Source of the DNA: Rhizobiales bacterium PAR1
GTDB lineage: Bacteria; Pseudomonadota; Alphaproteobacteria; Rhizobiales; Beijerinckiaceae
Length of the DNA: 64,000 nt
Reading direction: 5' to 3'
Assembly: GCA_002256205.1 (NCBI GenBank)
Contig: NKIW01000004.1
Span: 263,802 to 327,801, forward strand
The notes below the pieces were generated by a model, which saw only the letters and a list, made by a program, of their open reading frames with translations, did not search any database and was not told the DNA's origin. Positions 52,192 through 61,465 of the stretch are shown in pieces. Position 1 is the first letter of the stretch. The number at the start of each line of letters is the position of its first letter. The position numbers were made by a program, and so were the translations under genes.

Positions 52192-54318
52192 TTAATGCGC
52201 GCCCATCGTGACAACAGGTGACGCAACAGAGCGTCGACCGATCTTGCGTTCGCCGACCACACGCTGAATGCCGAGCACGACCGCCAGCATGAACAGGATG
52301 AGCAGCGAGGAATAGGCAATTGCGAGCGGATATTCCCCCGCCTCGACGCGGTTGACGATATAAACCGTCGCCATGTTGTACTTCGCGGTGGCGAGGAAAA
52401 TGATCGCGCTCACCGCCGTCATCGCATGGACGAACGAGAAAACCAGCGTCGCTATGATCGCGGGTTTCAGCAGCGGCAGGGTCACACGGCGCACGGTGGT
52501 GCCGGTGCGCGCGCCGAGGGTTGTCGAGGCTTCATCGAGTGAGCGATCCACCTGTGAGAGCGCCGCGAGACCTGCCCGCACACCGACCGGCATGTTGCGA
52601 AACACGAAGCAGAAAATGAGGATCAACCCCGTACCGGCGACTTCGACCGGCGGCACATTGAACGCGATGATATAGGCGACGCCGATCACCGTGCCGGGGA
52701 TGGCGAAGGAGAGCATCGTCAGGAATTCGAACGCCCACTTGCCGACAAAATTATGCCGCGAGAGTACATAGGCGGTGAGGATGCCGATCACGGTCGTCAG
52801 CGGCGCGGCGATCGCAGCGACAGTCACCGTGACGAAGAACGAATCCCATGCCGAGCCCGAGAAAAACAGACCTGATTTATCGATCTCAACCGCAAAGCCG
52901 GTGACAAAATGCTGCAGCGTCGGCGTCATCGCACCGCGCCCGATGTCGGTGACGAACCCGCCGACGAGGATGATGCCGTAGATCAGGATGGTCAGCACGA
53001 CCCATGGCACCACAACCGAAAGGGCGGCAAAACGCAGCGGCTTCGGGAGCGGCAACGGCAAACCTGCGTCACCCTTGCCGGTGACGGTGACATAGGATTT
53101 CTTGCCGAGCCATGCCGTCTGGAGCCAGAAGGCGGTGAGCGTCAACGCCAGCAGGATAATGGCGAGACTCGCGGCACGCCCCGGATCATGCTGCGCGCCG
53201 GCTACCGCGAAATAGATCTTGGTCGAAAGCACCTCAAAGGAACCACCAAGCACGAGAGGATTGCCGAAGTCGGCGAGGCTTTCGACGAAACCGAGCAGGA
53301 ACGCCGCCGCAACTGCCGGGCGCAACAGCGGCCATGTCACGGTGCGGAAGGTGAGCCAGGGCGACGCACGCAGGGTCTGCGCCGCCTCTTCGAGCGAGGG
53401 GGAAATGCCCTGCAAGGCACCGCGCAGGATCATGTAGGCGAGCGGGGTTTGCGAGAGCACCTGTGAGATCAGCACGCCCGGCAGGCCGTAGATCCAGCGC
53501 GAACGCGGGATATCGAAGGTACGATCGAGGAAGGTCGTGACAATCCCGGTCCGGCCGAAGATCACGACGAGTGCCAGCGCAATCACAAACGGCGGTGTGA
53601 TGATCGGCAGCAGCGAAAGAGCATCGAAAACCTTGGTGTTCTTCAGTCCACCACGTTGCGCCACCAGCGCGAAAGCAAGACCGAGAAAGGTCGAGCAGGC
53701 CCCGGCGCAAACGCCGAGCAGGATGGTGTTCGGCACAACGCCACAACCGCCGCGCCCGACGAGACAGTTGGCGTTCCAGATTTCCGGCGCGGAAAAACGC
53801 TCGGCGAAGGCACCGAGGTCAAAGTTGCCCTTGGTGTCGAGAAAGGCACTCGCCAACGCACGGACCACGGGGAAAAACACGAAGAGCAGCACCAGCGCGA
53901 CAATCGCCCATGTGGTCGTCGCGACCCAGCGATCCGCCTTGAAATCCCCCGCCGCCGCAAGGCTGCGTGTGCCCTGCACCAGCAGAGCGCCGGCAAGAAC
54001 CGCCGCCCCAAGGCCATGCGAGATCAGCGGCTGGCCATCCAGCCAGCTGCCGAAAAATGCGTAAGCCACGAGCAAAAAGAGGCCAAGGCCAGTCAAAACG
54101 ATGCGCAGCTTTGCCGTGTTCGGCCCACCACGCGCCAGAAGACCCGCGATGAGCGAGAGCAGCACCGGCGCCAGCATGAGCCAGCGCCCGCCTGTTGCCC
54201 AGGCAAGACCGCTCTGCTGGCTCCCGGCGTAAGACCACGGCAAGATGACAAACGCGACGAGAGCCAGTCCCGCCGCGATGAGCTCTACCCCTCCTCGATC
54301 CGCACTACGGCGGCGCAT
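52192..54318 (-). CDS. ferric-type ABC transporter permease, two fused permease domains
   Basis: Inner-membrane permease of the FbpB class, 708 aa, with two BPD-transport repeats. The ATPase-contact EAA-like loops are seen around SLEEAAQTLRASPWLTFRTV (first half) and SLDEASTTLGARTGTTVRRV (second half). A long N-terminal hydrophobic stretch adds about four extra helices over the shortest relatives. It starts 9 bp after the binding-protein stop. Fused permeases of this size are usual for Fe3+ and related transporters. Confidence 0.92.
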   Translation of the reverse strand: MRRRSADRGGVELIAAGLALVAFVILPWSYAGSQQSGLAWATGGRWLMLAPVLLSLIAGLLARGGPNTAKLRIVLTGLGLFLLVAYAFFGSWLDGQPLISHGLGAAVLAGALLVQGTRSLAAAGDFKADRWVATTTWAIVALVLLFVFFPVVRALASAFLDTKGNFDLGAFAERFSAPEIWNANCLVGRGGCGVVPNTILLGVCAGACSTFLGLAFALVAQRGGLKNTKVFDALSLLPIITPPFVIALALVVIFGRTGIVTTFLDRTFDIPRSRWIYGLPGVLISQVLSQTPLAYMILRGALQGISPSLEEAAQTLRASPWLTFRTVTWPLLRPAVAAAFLLGFVESLADFGNPLVLGGSFEVLSTKIYFAVAGAQHDPGRAASLAIILLALTLTAFWLQTAWLGKKSYVTVTGKGDAGLPLPLPKPLRFAALSVVVPWVVLTILIYGIILVGGFVTDIGRGAMTPTLQHFVTGFAVEIDKSGLFFSGSAWDSFFVTVTVAAIAAPLTTVIGILTAYVLSRHNFVGKWAFEFLTMLSFAIPGTVIGVAYIIAFNVPPVEVAGTGLILIFCFVFRNMPVGVRAGLAALSQVDRSLDEASTTLGARTGTTVRRVTLPLLKPAIIATLVFSFVHAMTAVSAIIFLATAKYNMATVYIVNRVEAGEYPLAIAYSSLLILFMLAVVLGIQRVVGERKIGRRSVASPVVTMGAH

Positions 54319-54327
54319 CGACTTGCC

Positions 54328-55368
54328 TCAGTTCCGCGGTGCGTTGCGCACTTCGGCGTCCCAGCGTTTGAGAAGGCGGGTCCGCTCGGCGGTGGAGCCG
54401 TATTTCGCGACGTCATAGTCGATCAGCTTGATCTGGTCGAGGCGCGGCGACTCGGGTGCCAGAACGGCCTTGACGTTGGAGGAGACCTGATAGGATTTCG
54501 CGGCAATCGCGATGTTCTGCGCCTCGGGTGTCAGCGCCCAGTCATACCACTTCTTGGCGTTTTCCATGTTCTTGGCGCCCTTGATGATCGACATCGAGCC
54601 GATCTCGTAGCCGGTGCCTTCACAGGGTGCGACGATCTGGAGCGGTGCGCCCATCACCGCCTGCTGAACGCCATCCTGCAGGAAGGTGATGCCGATCAGT
54701 GTCTCACCCGTCGCCACGGCGCGGGCCGGAGCGGCGCCGGATTTGGTATACTGGTTCACGTTCTTGTGGAGCGCCTTCATGAAGGCATAGGCCTTGTCCT
54801 CACCCCAGAGCTGCACGAACGTGGCCAGCATAGTGTAGGCGGTGCCGGAAGAATTCGGGTCCGCGACCTGAATTTCGTCCTTGAATTCGGGCTTGATCAG
54901 GTCGGCCCAGCACTTCGGCTCGGCAATCTTTTTCTTCGCCAGCTGCTCCTTGTTAAAGGAGAAGCCGAGCGCGCCGGCATAGATGCCGACAGTGCGGTAT
55001 TGCGAGAGTTCGGCCTGTTTCACCGCCTGCGGCAGCAACTCGGAAAGCTTGGGCGATTTGTAGGGCTCGGTGAGACCTTCCTCGGCGGCCTGCAAATGCG
55101 GATCACCGGTTCCGCCCCACCAGATGTCGCCGCGCGGATTGGCAGATTCGGCCTTGAGCTGCGCCAGCGTTTCGCCCGTCGATTTCCGCGTCATCGAGAC
55201 CTTGATGCCGGTCGCGCGCTCGAAGGTCTGGATCATCGGGCGGCACCATTCCTCCTGAACGGAGCAGTAGACGACCAGTTCGCCCGCGCCCTGAGCCATA
55301 ACCGGAAGTGGCGCAAACGCCATCACCAGCGACGAAAAGGCCAAAGCAGAAAAAACCCGACGCGACAT
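54328..55368 (-). CDS. ferric-type ABC transporter substrate-binding protein
   Basis: Periplasmic binding protein of family 1/FbpA-like fold, 346 aa from the ATG at 55368 (GGGAGG upstream). The signal peptide ends near PLPVMAQ at about residue 25. LVVYCSVQEEWCRPMIQTFERATGI and GDIWWGGTGDPHLQAAEEGL are typical of the Fe3+/2-aminoethylphosphonate/sugar-phosphate group. The adjacent Tyr pair used for iron by classic FbpA is not evident, so iron is only one candidate. It heads the three-gene operon; a 15-nt palindrome lies 50 bp upstream. Confidence 0.88.
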   Translation of the reverse strand: MSRRVFSALAFSSLVMAFAPLPVMAQGAGELVVYCSVQEEWCRPMIQTFERATGIKVSMTRKSTGETLAQLKAESANPRGDIWWGGTGDPHLQAAEEGLTEPYKSPKLSELLPQAVKQAELSQYRTVGIYAGALGFSFNKEQLAKKKIAEPKCWADLIKPEFKDEIQVADPNSSGTAYTMLATFVQLWGEDKAYAFMKALHKNVNQYTKSGAAPARAVATGETLIGITFLQDGVQQAVMGAPLQIVAPCEGTGYEIGSMSIIKGAKNMENAKKWYDWALTPEAQNIAIAAKSYQVSSNVKAVLAPESPRLDQIKLIDYDVAKYGSTAERTRLLKRWDAEVRNAPRN

Positions 55369-55417
55369 CCTGAAAACCTCCCATTCCCGGCGGCACTGCT
55401 CGCGCCGGGCGTCATCT

Positions 55418-55432
55418 TGACGTGACACGTCA
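55418..55432. promoter_or_regulatory. 15-nt palindrome upstream of the ABC binding-protein gene
   Basis: TGACGTGACACGTCA is a perfect palindrome with a central A, 50 bp before the binding-protein start and inside the 238-bp gap shared with anmK. It is a good candidate operator for the importer. It is unlike Fur, Irr or RirA sites, so it gives no support for iron control. Confidence 0.55.
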
Positions 55433-55606
55433 TTCATTCCAGCGTGCCTGCGAGCCGTCAATCCTTTGCTGGCGAAGAACAGCGGATTTCGAGGCAGGAT
55501 CGCCGAAGGTTTGCGCAATATGCAGGCTGAATTCGTGCCGGTCTTCCGGCATGATGACACGAATCGCCCTTGAATGAATCGCATCTGAAACACGAAAGCC
55601 GATGCT

Positions 55607-56713
55607 GTGGATCGTTTCTCGCCCCTCCGTGCCATTGGCGTCATCAGCGGCACCTCGATGGACGCCATCGATATCGCGCTCGTGGAAACGGACGGCGTGC
55701 ACCATGTCCGTCCGCTCGGCGGGGCGAGCTATCCGTATCCGCCCGACCTTCGCGCAGCCTTGCAAGCCGTGATTTCCGATCCGGGACGGGCAGAACATGA
55801 CCCGCTGGTTGAGATCGAGACCGCTGTCACGGATGCATTTTCGGCAGCGATCCAGCGCTATCTGGCCGAGAACACGCTCGCGGCCACCAGCATTGACCTT
55901 GTCGGCTCGCATGGCCAGACGATTTTCCATCGCCCCGAGCGCAGGATCACACGTCAACTCGGTGATGGTCCGCGCATGGCGGCGACGCTCGGACTGCCCG
56001 TTGTGAACCGCTTCCGCCACGCTGATGTCGCGGCGGGCGGGCAAGGTGCACCGCTCGTACCGCTCTATCATGCTGCGCTGGCGCACGAGCTTCCGACGCC
56101 GCTCGTCGTGCTCAATCTCGGCGGGGTGGCGAATATCACCTACCTTCACGGCGAGACGATCATCGCCTGCGATACCGGCCCCGCCTCGGCGCTGATCGAC
56201 GATGCGATGCTCAGGTATTTCGGCCTCGCCTATGATGCGGATGGCCGTATTGCGGCTTCCGGCAGCGTCCATGCTGAAACGCTCTCGGCCCTGATGGCCA
56301 ATCCGTTTTTTACAGCACCGCCGCCGAAATCGCTGGATCGCAATGATTTTCATGCCCGCGCGAAAATCACCGAGACGCTTTCGCCGGAAGACCAGATCGC
56401 GACACTCACGGCATTCACCGTCAACGCTACCGCGGCCATTCTCGATCACCTGCCGGCCAAACCGGTTCGCTGGCTGGTGACGGGCGGCGGACGGCACAAT
56501 GTTGCGATGATGCGCGGATTTTCCCAAGCGCTTGGGGTGCCGGTCGAGCCGGTTGAGACGGTGGGCTGGAACGGCGATCTTCTCGAAGCAGAATGCTTTG
56601 CCTATCTCGCGGTGCGCATGCGGCAGGGCCTGCCGCTCAGCGTGCCGACGACCACGGGCGTCCCCTCTCCCATGCCAGGAGGAGAGTACTGGCCAGCGCC
56701 AGAATCGGCTTAA
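55607..56713 (+). CDS. anmK: anhydro-N-acetylmuramic acid kinase
   Basis: Cell-wall recycling kinase that opens and phosphorylates 1,6-anhydro-MurNAc, 368 aa, sugar-kinase/actin fold. It uses a GTG start at 55607. GVISGTSMDAID at the N-terminus is the phosphate-loop signature, SHGQTIFH is the substrate region, VLNLGGVANITYL binds the sugar, and GGGRHN with ETVGWNGDLLEAECFAYLA ends the family domain. Its stop overlaps that of the convergent phosphatase gene in TTAA. In many relatives tyrS or other recycling genes are adjacent; not here. Confidence 0.94.
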   Translation: MDRFSPLRAIGVISGTSMDAIDIALVETDGVHHVRPLGGASYPYPPDLRAALQAVISDPGRAEHDPLVEIETAVTDAFSAAIQRYLAENTLAATSIDLVGSHGQTIFHRPERRITRQLGDGPRMAATLGLPVVNRFRHADVAAGGQGAPLVPLYHAALAHELPTPLVVLNLGGVANITYLHGETIIACDTGPASALIDDAMLRYFGLAYDADGRIAASGSVHAETLSALMANPFFTAPPPKSLDRNDFHARAKITETLSPEDQIATLTAFTVNATAAILDHLPAKPVRWLVTGGGRHNVAMMRGFSQALGVPVEPVETVGWNGDLLEAECFAYLAVRMRQGLPLSVPTTTGVPSPMPGGEYWPAPESA

Positions 56714-57156
56714 CCGACCCGGGGTCCGAGTTCATCCCGGATCAGCTTGTCGAGTGTATCTCGCACCCGGCGGAAGGCGTCGAGCCGCTGGTCGCGGGTA
56801 CCGCCGATCTGGGTCGCATCCTCGATGGGCCAAAAGAGAAGTTCAACAGCAGAAGCACGCAGCCGCTCTTCGGCAAAGCGATGCGCTTCAGGTGAGAGCG
56901 CCACAATGAGATCGAAGGATTCGCACTCGACCTCGTCGAGCGTATGCGGCTCGTCGTCCTCGAAGGCGAGACCGGCTTCGCGCAGCACGGCCAGTGCAAA
57001 ACCATCGCGATCCGATTTCGTCAGCCCGGCGGAATCGACAAACAGTCGTTTGCCAAAGCGCAGACGCGCCATCCCCTCGGCGATGGGGGAACGGACGGCA
57101 TTCATCGTGCAGATAAACAACACGGAATGCAGTTTTGACGGTGGCGCCGGATTCAA
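56710..57156 (-). CDS. low-molecular-weight protein-tyrosine-phosphatase family protein
   Basis: LMW-PTP/arsenate reductase-fold protein, 148 aa. The phosphate loop is CTMNAVRS with C16 and R22 (CX5R). The usual general-acid Asp region is FWPIEDATQ, closer to the ArsC-like branch. The start is a TTG at 57156 overlapping the UPF0262 stop, which signals translational coupling. The gene order hisD, UPF0262, LMW-PTP is shared by many Hyphomicrobiales and often lies near murA, as here. The substrate is unknown. Confidence 0.87.
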   Translation of the reverse strand: MNPAPPSKLHSVLFICTMNAVRSPIAEGMARLRFGKRLFVDSAGLTKSDRDGFALAVLREAGLAFEDDEPHTLDEVECESFDLIVALSPEAHRFAEERLRASAVELLFWPIEDATQIGGTRDQRLDAFRRVRDTLDKLIRDELGPRVG

Positions 57157-57647
57157 CGATCCTGCCCCTTCCAGGACAGCGCCGCGATCAGCGTGAAGAG
57201 CCGGCGCGCGGTTTTGTGGTCGATCTCGATCTTGCCGTCGAGACGTTCGATCACGAGGCCCGCGCCTTCATCGTGCACGCCTCGGCGGCCCATATCGATC
57301 GCTTCGATCCGCTCTGGCGAGGCGGAACGGATCGCCTCGTAATAGCTCTCGCAGATCATGAAGTAGTCCTTGATGACCTTGCGGAACGGCGACAGCGACA
57401 GGAGATGCAAAATGACCGGCGTCTCATCTTCCAGCTTGATATCGAAGGAGAGTCGCCCGGCGACAAGGCCGAGGGCAAGAACATAGGGCCCGCCCTCGTG
57501 CCCGGTAATGCCGAAGCGGTTTTCCTCGACAAGGTCGTAAATCGCGATCGCGCGCTCGTGTTCCTGATCGGGCGTGCCGCGCTCGATAGAGGCTTCGTCG
57601 ATCGTGACCGCAACAAGGCGGCGTCTGGTTTCGTCTTCTCCGCTCAT
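57153..57647 (-). CDS. UPF0262 family protein
   Basis: Conserved alphaproteobacterial protein of unknown function, 164 aa from the ATG at 57647. Recognisable family segments are [36 protein letters not shown] and [19 protein letters not shown]. There is no signal peptide or membrane helix, and the protein is acidic and probably cytoplasmic. It starts 4 bp after the hisD stop and overlaps the phosphatase gene, so these three genes form one unit. Confidence 0.92.
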   Translation of the reverse strand: MSGEDETRRRLVAVTIDEASIERGTPDQEHERAIAIYDLVEENRFGITGHEGGPYVLALGLVAGRLSFDIKLEDETPVILHLLSLSPFRKVIKDYFMICESYYEAIRSASPERIEAIDMGRRGVHDEGAGLVIERLDGKIEIDHKTARRLFTLIAALSWKGQDR

Positions 57648-57651
57648 GCTG

Positions 57652-59013
57652 TCACCGTCTGTTGAGGCGAATGGCGACCGAACGGGCATGGGCATGGAGC
57701 CCTTCCGCCTCGCCGAGTGCGATAGCCGCAGGTCCGAGCGCGGCCAGCTGTTCCGGTCCGCAGGACAAGATCGACGACCGCTTCATGAAATCGAGCACGC
57801 CAAGGCCGGAGGCAAAGCGCGCCGAACGTGCCGTCGGCAGCACATGGTTCGAGCCGCCGACATAATCGCCAATGGCTTCGGGCGTATGCCCGCCAAGGAA
57901 AATCGCACCCGCTTCACGGATACGGCTCGCAAGCGCCTCGGGATCGCGCGTCATGATTTCGAGATGCTCGGCGGCAAGACGATTGGCGAGCATCACGGCC
58001 TCATCCATCGAACGGACGAGGATGATCGCGCCGTTGTCGCGCCAGCTGGCCCCGGCGATCTCCTTGCGCGGAAGAAGCGCAAGCTGACCTGCCAGCGCAG
58101 CGGCTACAGCATCGCCCAGCGCTGCATCATCCGTGATCAGCACGGACTGAGCGGCCGTGTCATGCTCGGCCTGCGCCAGCAAATCCGCCGCAATCCATTC
58201 GGGGTTCGCTGAACCATCGGCGATGATCACGACCTCGGAAGGCCCCGCGATCATATCGATCCCGACCTGCCCGAAGACATGGCGTTTGGCCGCCGCGACA
58301 TAGGCATTGCCCGGGCCGACGATCTTCGAGACCGGGCGGATCGTCGCGGTGCCATAGGCGAGCGCGGCAATCGCTTGCGCGCCGCCGACGCGGTAAATTT
58401 CGTCCGCGCCGCCCAATGCCGCCGCAGCGAGTACCAGAGGGGAGACCTCGCCCTTCGGCGTCGGCACGACCATCACAACACGCTCGACACCCGCGACCTT
58501 GGCCGGAATCGCGTTCATCAACACGGAAGAAGGGTACGAGGCGGAACCACCGGGCACATAGAGGCCCACAGCAGCAATCGCCGACCAGCGCCAGCCGAGC
58601 TTGACGCCGAGGCTATCCTCAAAAATCTGATCCACGGGCTTCTGCCGCTCATGAAACGAGCGAATGCGCCCGGCTGCGAATTCCAGCGCCTCAAGGGCGG
58701 TGGGATCGCAGACTGCGCGGGCGGCCGCGATATCCGCATCCGAAATCCGCATGCTGACTTTATCAAGATCGATGGCATCGAAGCGGCGGGAATAATCCGC
58801 CAACGCTGCATCGCCTCTGGCACGGACATCGGCGATGATCGCCGCTGCCGCGCGCTCGACATCCTCGGAAACCTCGCGTTTGGCGCCGAGCAGATCGACA
58901 AAGCGGGCTTCGAAATCGGCATCAAGCGTCGAAAGGCGCCATGCCGGTCCGGGGCCGGTCGAGAGGGACGCGGGAGGAGAGGAAGATGCCGAAGGAGAGG
59001 AAGACATGGACAT
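57652..59013 (-). CDS. hisD: histidinol dehydrogenase
   Basis: Zinc enzyme for the last two oxidations of histidine synthesis, 453 aa. [18 protein letters not shown]-type, [15 protein letters not shown] and [13 protein letters not shown] segments are diagnostic, together with [12 protein letters not shown] and the zinc and catalytic His region AEHLEIMT and GGSNHVLPT. The N-terminus carries a Ser/Pro-rich lead of about 20 residues, so the true start may be a little later than the ATG at 59013 (another ATG is at 59007). It heads the hisD, UPF0262, LMW-PTP unit. Confidence 0.95.
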   Translation of the reverse strand: MSMSSSPSASSSPPASLSTGPGPAWRLSTLDADFEARFVDLLGAKREVSEDVERAAAAIIADVRARGDAALADYSRRFDAIDLDKVSMRISDADIAAARAVCDPTALEALEFAAGRIRSFHERQKPVDQIFEDSLGVKLGWRWSAIAAVGLYVPGGSASYPSSVLMNAIPAKVAGVERVVMVVPTPKGEVSPLVLAAAALGGADEIYRVGGAQAIAALAYGTATIRPVSKIVGPGNAYVAAAKRHVFGQVGIDMIAGPSEVVIIADGSANPEWIAADLLAQAEHDTAAQSVLITDDAALGDAVAAALAGQLALLPRKEIAGASWRDNGAIILVRSMDEAVMLANRLAAEHLEIMTRDPEALASRIREAGAIFLGGHTPEAIGDYVGGSNHVLPTARSARFASGLGVLDFMKRSSILSCGPEQLAALGPAAIALGEAEGLHAHARSVAIRLNRR

Positions 59014-59146
59014 GAAAATCAATCGGTTGGGACGACGACGCTTTCCTGTTGTTATCCGCCTCGCTTGAAGGCTGCAACGGCGCGAAGCGGGTTTCCGCAC
59101 CGGTTTGCCCAAAAGTTGACATCCGGCTTTGCCCTGTTGCCGGGTC

Positions 59147-59166
59147 TGAACGACAAAAATCGTTCA
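59147..59166. other. inverted repeat in hisD / secreted-protein divergent gap
   Basis: Seven-base perfect arms TGAACGA (59147-59153) and TCGTTCA (59160-59166) flank CAAAAA. It lies 65 bp upstream of the small secreted protein gene and could be an operator or leader hairpin. Confidence 0.35.
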
Positions 59167-59230
59167 TGACAGCTTCAGCCTGCGTCTTTAGGATCAAGCG
59201 GTATTCGATGCCAAAGGAGTAAAGGCCATC

Positions 59231-59584
59231 ATGAATCGTTCGAGCCTATTTGGAAAATCTCTCGGCAAGGCTGCCACGATCGCGGCGGTTCTTGCCGGCG
59301 CCTTGGTCTCCTTTGCTGCCGCCAGCAGTGCTGAAGCGCAGTATTATCCGCCGCAGCGCGACGGCTATTATCGCCAGTCGCCGCCGCCGGGCTACTATCA
59401 GGAACGCCGCCGCTATGCGCCGCCGCAGGAGCGCTACTACGCTCCCCGTCCGCGCGCGATGCCGATGGGCATGGGCTGCGTCACCTCGCGCGGCACCTGC
59501 CAATACGGCCCGGTGCCGATCGGTCAGGGGTGCAAATGCCATATCCCCGGCTTCGGCACCAAGCGCGGTCACGTGCAATTCTGA
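59231..59584 (+). CDS. small secreted Tyr/Pro/Arg-rich protein
   Basis: Predicted exported protein, 117 aa, with no family I can name. A signal peptide (about 1-36) has a basic start, a long Ala/Val core and an AEA end. The mature part is rich in Tyr, Pro and Arg (for example SPPPGYYQERRRYAPPQERYY). The tail holds four Cys in CVTSRGTCQYGPVPIGQGCKC, which could make two disulfides. AAAGG precedes the ATG, and a strong terminator follows, so it is a single-gene transcript. It is perhaps an envelope or surface protein. Confidence 0.75.
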   Translation: MNRSSLFGKSLGKAATIAAVLAGALVSFAAASSAEAQYYPPQRDGYYRQSPPPGYYQERRRYAPPQERYYAPRPRAMPMGMGCVTSRGTCQYGPVPIGQGCKCHIPGFGTKRGHVQF

Positions 59585-59632
59585 TAACTGTTGCAGTTCT
59601 GATCATCGTGCCGATCTAGTGTGAGACGATCG

Positions 59633-59659
59633 AGCGGGGTGGAACCACCCCGCTTTTTT
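59633..59659 (+). terminator. intrinsic terminator after the small secreted protein gene
   Basis: AGCGGGGTG and CACCCCGCT form a nine-base perfect stem with a GAAC loop (59633-59654), followed at once by a run of T to 59659. It is a textbook intrinsic terminator in the plus direction, directly abutting the end of convergent murA. Confidence 0.9.
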
Positions 59660-60948
59660 CAGCCCCGGATACGCTCTATCTGCGCGCCGCAACGGCTGAG
59701 CTTGCCTTCAAGCCCTTCGAAACCGCGATCAAGATGATAGACGCGGTTGATCATCGTCTCGCCTTCCGCCGCCAGCGCGGCGATCACGAGACTGACCGAG
59801 GCGCGAAGATCGGTCGCCATCACCGGCGCGCCCTTGAGTGCCCCTGTGCCCTCGACAATCGCCATATCACCATCGAGCCGGATTTTCGCGCCGAAGCGGG
59901 CAAGTTCCTGCACGTGCATGAAGCGGTTCTCGAAAATCGTCTCGACGATTTTTGACGTACCGTTGGCGCGGCTCATCAGCGCCATGAACTGGGCCTGAAG
60001 GTCGGTCGGGAAGCCGGGGAAGGCTTCGGTTGTGACGTCCACCGCCTTGATTGGCGTCCCGTTGCGGCGGATGCGGATGCCGGTTTCGGTCGAAGTGACC
60101 TCCGCGCCGGATTCAACCAGCTTGTCGAGGGCGGCCTGCAAATGCTTCGCCTCGATGCCTTCCAGCGTGACATCTCCGCCCGCCATCGCCGCCGCGAAAG
60201 CGTAGGTGCCCGCCTCGATCCGATCCGGCAGGACACGGTGGGTCGCGCCATGCAGGGAGGTGACGCCCTCGATCACGAGATCGGAAGTGCCGATGCCGGA
60301 GATTTTCGCGCCCATCTTCACAAGGCATTCGGCGAGATCGGAGACTTCCGGCTCGCGGGCGGCATTGTGAATCGTGGTGGTTCCCCTCGCGAGAACGGCT
60401 GCCATCAGCGCAGTATGCGTGCCGCCGACCGTGACTTTCGGGAAGGTGATTTCCGCGCCCTTGAGCCCGTTCGGGGCCTTGGCAATGACATAGCCAGCAT
60501 CGATCTCGATATCCGCGCCGAGCTTTTCAAGCGCCATGATGAGAAGATCAACAGGGCGCGTGCCAATCGCACAGCCGCCCGGCAGCGAGACCTTGGCCTG
60601 CCCCATCCGCGCCAGCAGCGGCGCCACAACCCAGAAGCTCGCGCGCATCTGCGAGACGAGCTCATACGGCGCAACGGTATCGACGATATGCGCCGCAGTC
60701 AGGCGGACATCCTCGCCATCCTCGGTCGACATGCCAGGACGCTTGCCCGCGACCGTGACATCGACACCGTGATTGCCGAGAATACGCTTGAGCATGCGCA
60801 CATCCGAGAGGCGCGGCACATTTTCCAGCACCAGCGTTTCCGGCGTCAGAAGGCTCGCAATCATCAGCGGCAGCGCGGCATTCTTGGCGCCGGCAATCGG
60901 AATAATGCCGTTGAGCTTCGTGCCGCCGACGATCCTGATCCGGTCCAT
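59659..60948 (-). CDS. murA: UDP-N-acetylglucosamine 1-carboxyvinyltransferase
   Basis: First committed enzyme of peptidoglycan synthesis, adding enolpyruvate to UDP-GlcNAc, 429 aa from the ATG at 60948. [19 protein letters not shown] is the N-terminal signature. C126 in [12 protein letters not shown] is the active-site Cys, the fosfomycin target, so no natural Cys-to-Asp resistance change is present. [14 protein letters not shown] and [14 protein letters not shown] close the domain. A short conserved gene lies upstream on the same strand, 105 bp away. Confidence 0.96.
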   Translation of the reverse strand: MDRIRIVGGTKLNGIIPIAGAKNAALPLMIASLLTPETLVLENVPRLSDVRMLKRILGNHGVDVTVAGKRPGMSTEDGEDVRLTAAHIVDTVAPYELVSQMRASFWVVAPLLARMGQAKVSLPGGCAIGTRPVDLLIMALEKLGADIEIDAGYVIAKAPNGLKGAEITFPKVTVGGTHTALMAAVLARGTTTIHNAAREPEVSDLAECLVKMGAKISGIGTSDLVIEGVTSLHGATHRVLPDRIEAGTYAFAAAMAGGDVTLEGIEAKHLQAALDKLVESGAEVTSTETGIRIRRNGTPIKAVDVTTEAFPGFPTDLQAQFMALMSRANGTSKIVETIFENRFMHVQELARFGAKIRLDGDMAIVEGTGALKGAPVMATDLRASVSLVIAALAAEGETMINRVYHLDRGFEGLEGKLSRCGAQIERIRG

Positions 60949-61053
60949 ACCCTGCCCCAATTCCCTCGTGGCCGCCTCGCGAGGCGGCAAAAAACAGGCG
61001 CTCCTCTGCCATGCCAAACCGGCAATAGCAAATCCCAAGGCCGCGGCCTGACG

Positions 61054-61257
61054 TTATTTCTCGCCCGGTTCCCTGCCTGTCGCGGGACTTTGCGGCGGAT
61101 TGACGGCCAATTCGGTCTCGCCGCTTTCATTTTCAGATGTCGCGCGGCGTTTCGTCTGCGCCCGGCGGCGCTTAAGGTTAGCGCGCAGGGCCTCGGCCAA
61201 CCGGGCCTTCTTTTGCTGGTCCGCTGTCATGCGGGGCGGCTTATCCGGAGGACACAT
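61054..61257 (-). CDS. short conserved basic protein upstream of murA
   Basis: 67-aa protein from the ATG at 61257, with GAGGAAG upstream. The middle is a Lys/Arg-rich helix (MTADQQKKARLAEALRANL then KRRRAQTKRR). Similar small basic proteins occur next to murA in related genomes, to my recollection. The C-terminus is polar and low-complexity. There is no signal peptide. The function is unknown. It is divergent from hemA over 208 bp and might be co-transcribed with murA. Confidence 0.65.
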   Translation of the reverse strand: MCPPDKPPRMTADQQKKARLAEALRANLKRRRAQTKRRATSENESGETELAVNPPQSPATGREPGEK

Positions 61258-61465
61258 GCGATCTTCCTCGTGGCCGCCGCCGGTTCTTCCGAACGGCATG
61301 CCGAAAAACGAAAATCTTTCCAAAGTTGTTGCCGATCAATGCCGGGCCTTGGACCTCGATGGCAAGAGCCTTATACGGAGTTTCCTGACTTTTATGCCCG
61401 CTTCTCGCCATGAGAGCGAGGGATGGAGCGGGAAATAAGGCGGAAGCGTTCAGGGTAGAGACTTC

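Noticed and set aside
53656-55425. 589-codon plus-strand frame opposite the ABC permease and binding-protein genes
   Set aside because: It is antisense to clear transporter genes. The composition is typical of shadow frames.
61258-61465. FNR- or Irr-type site before hemA
   Set aside because: Only a lone GATCAA half-site is present. No second half-site at the right spacing could be found.
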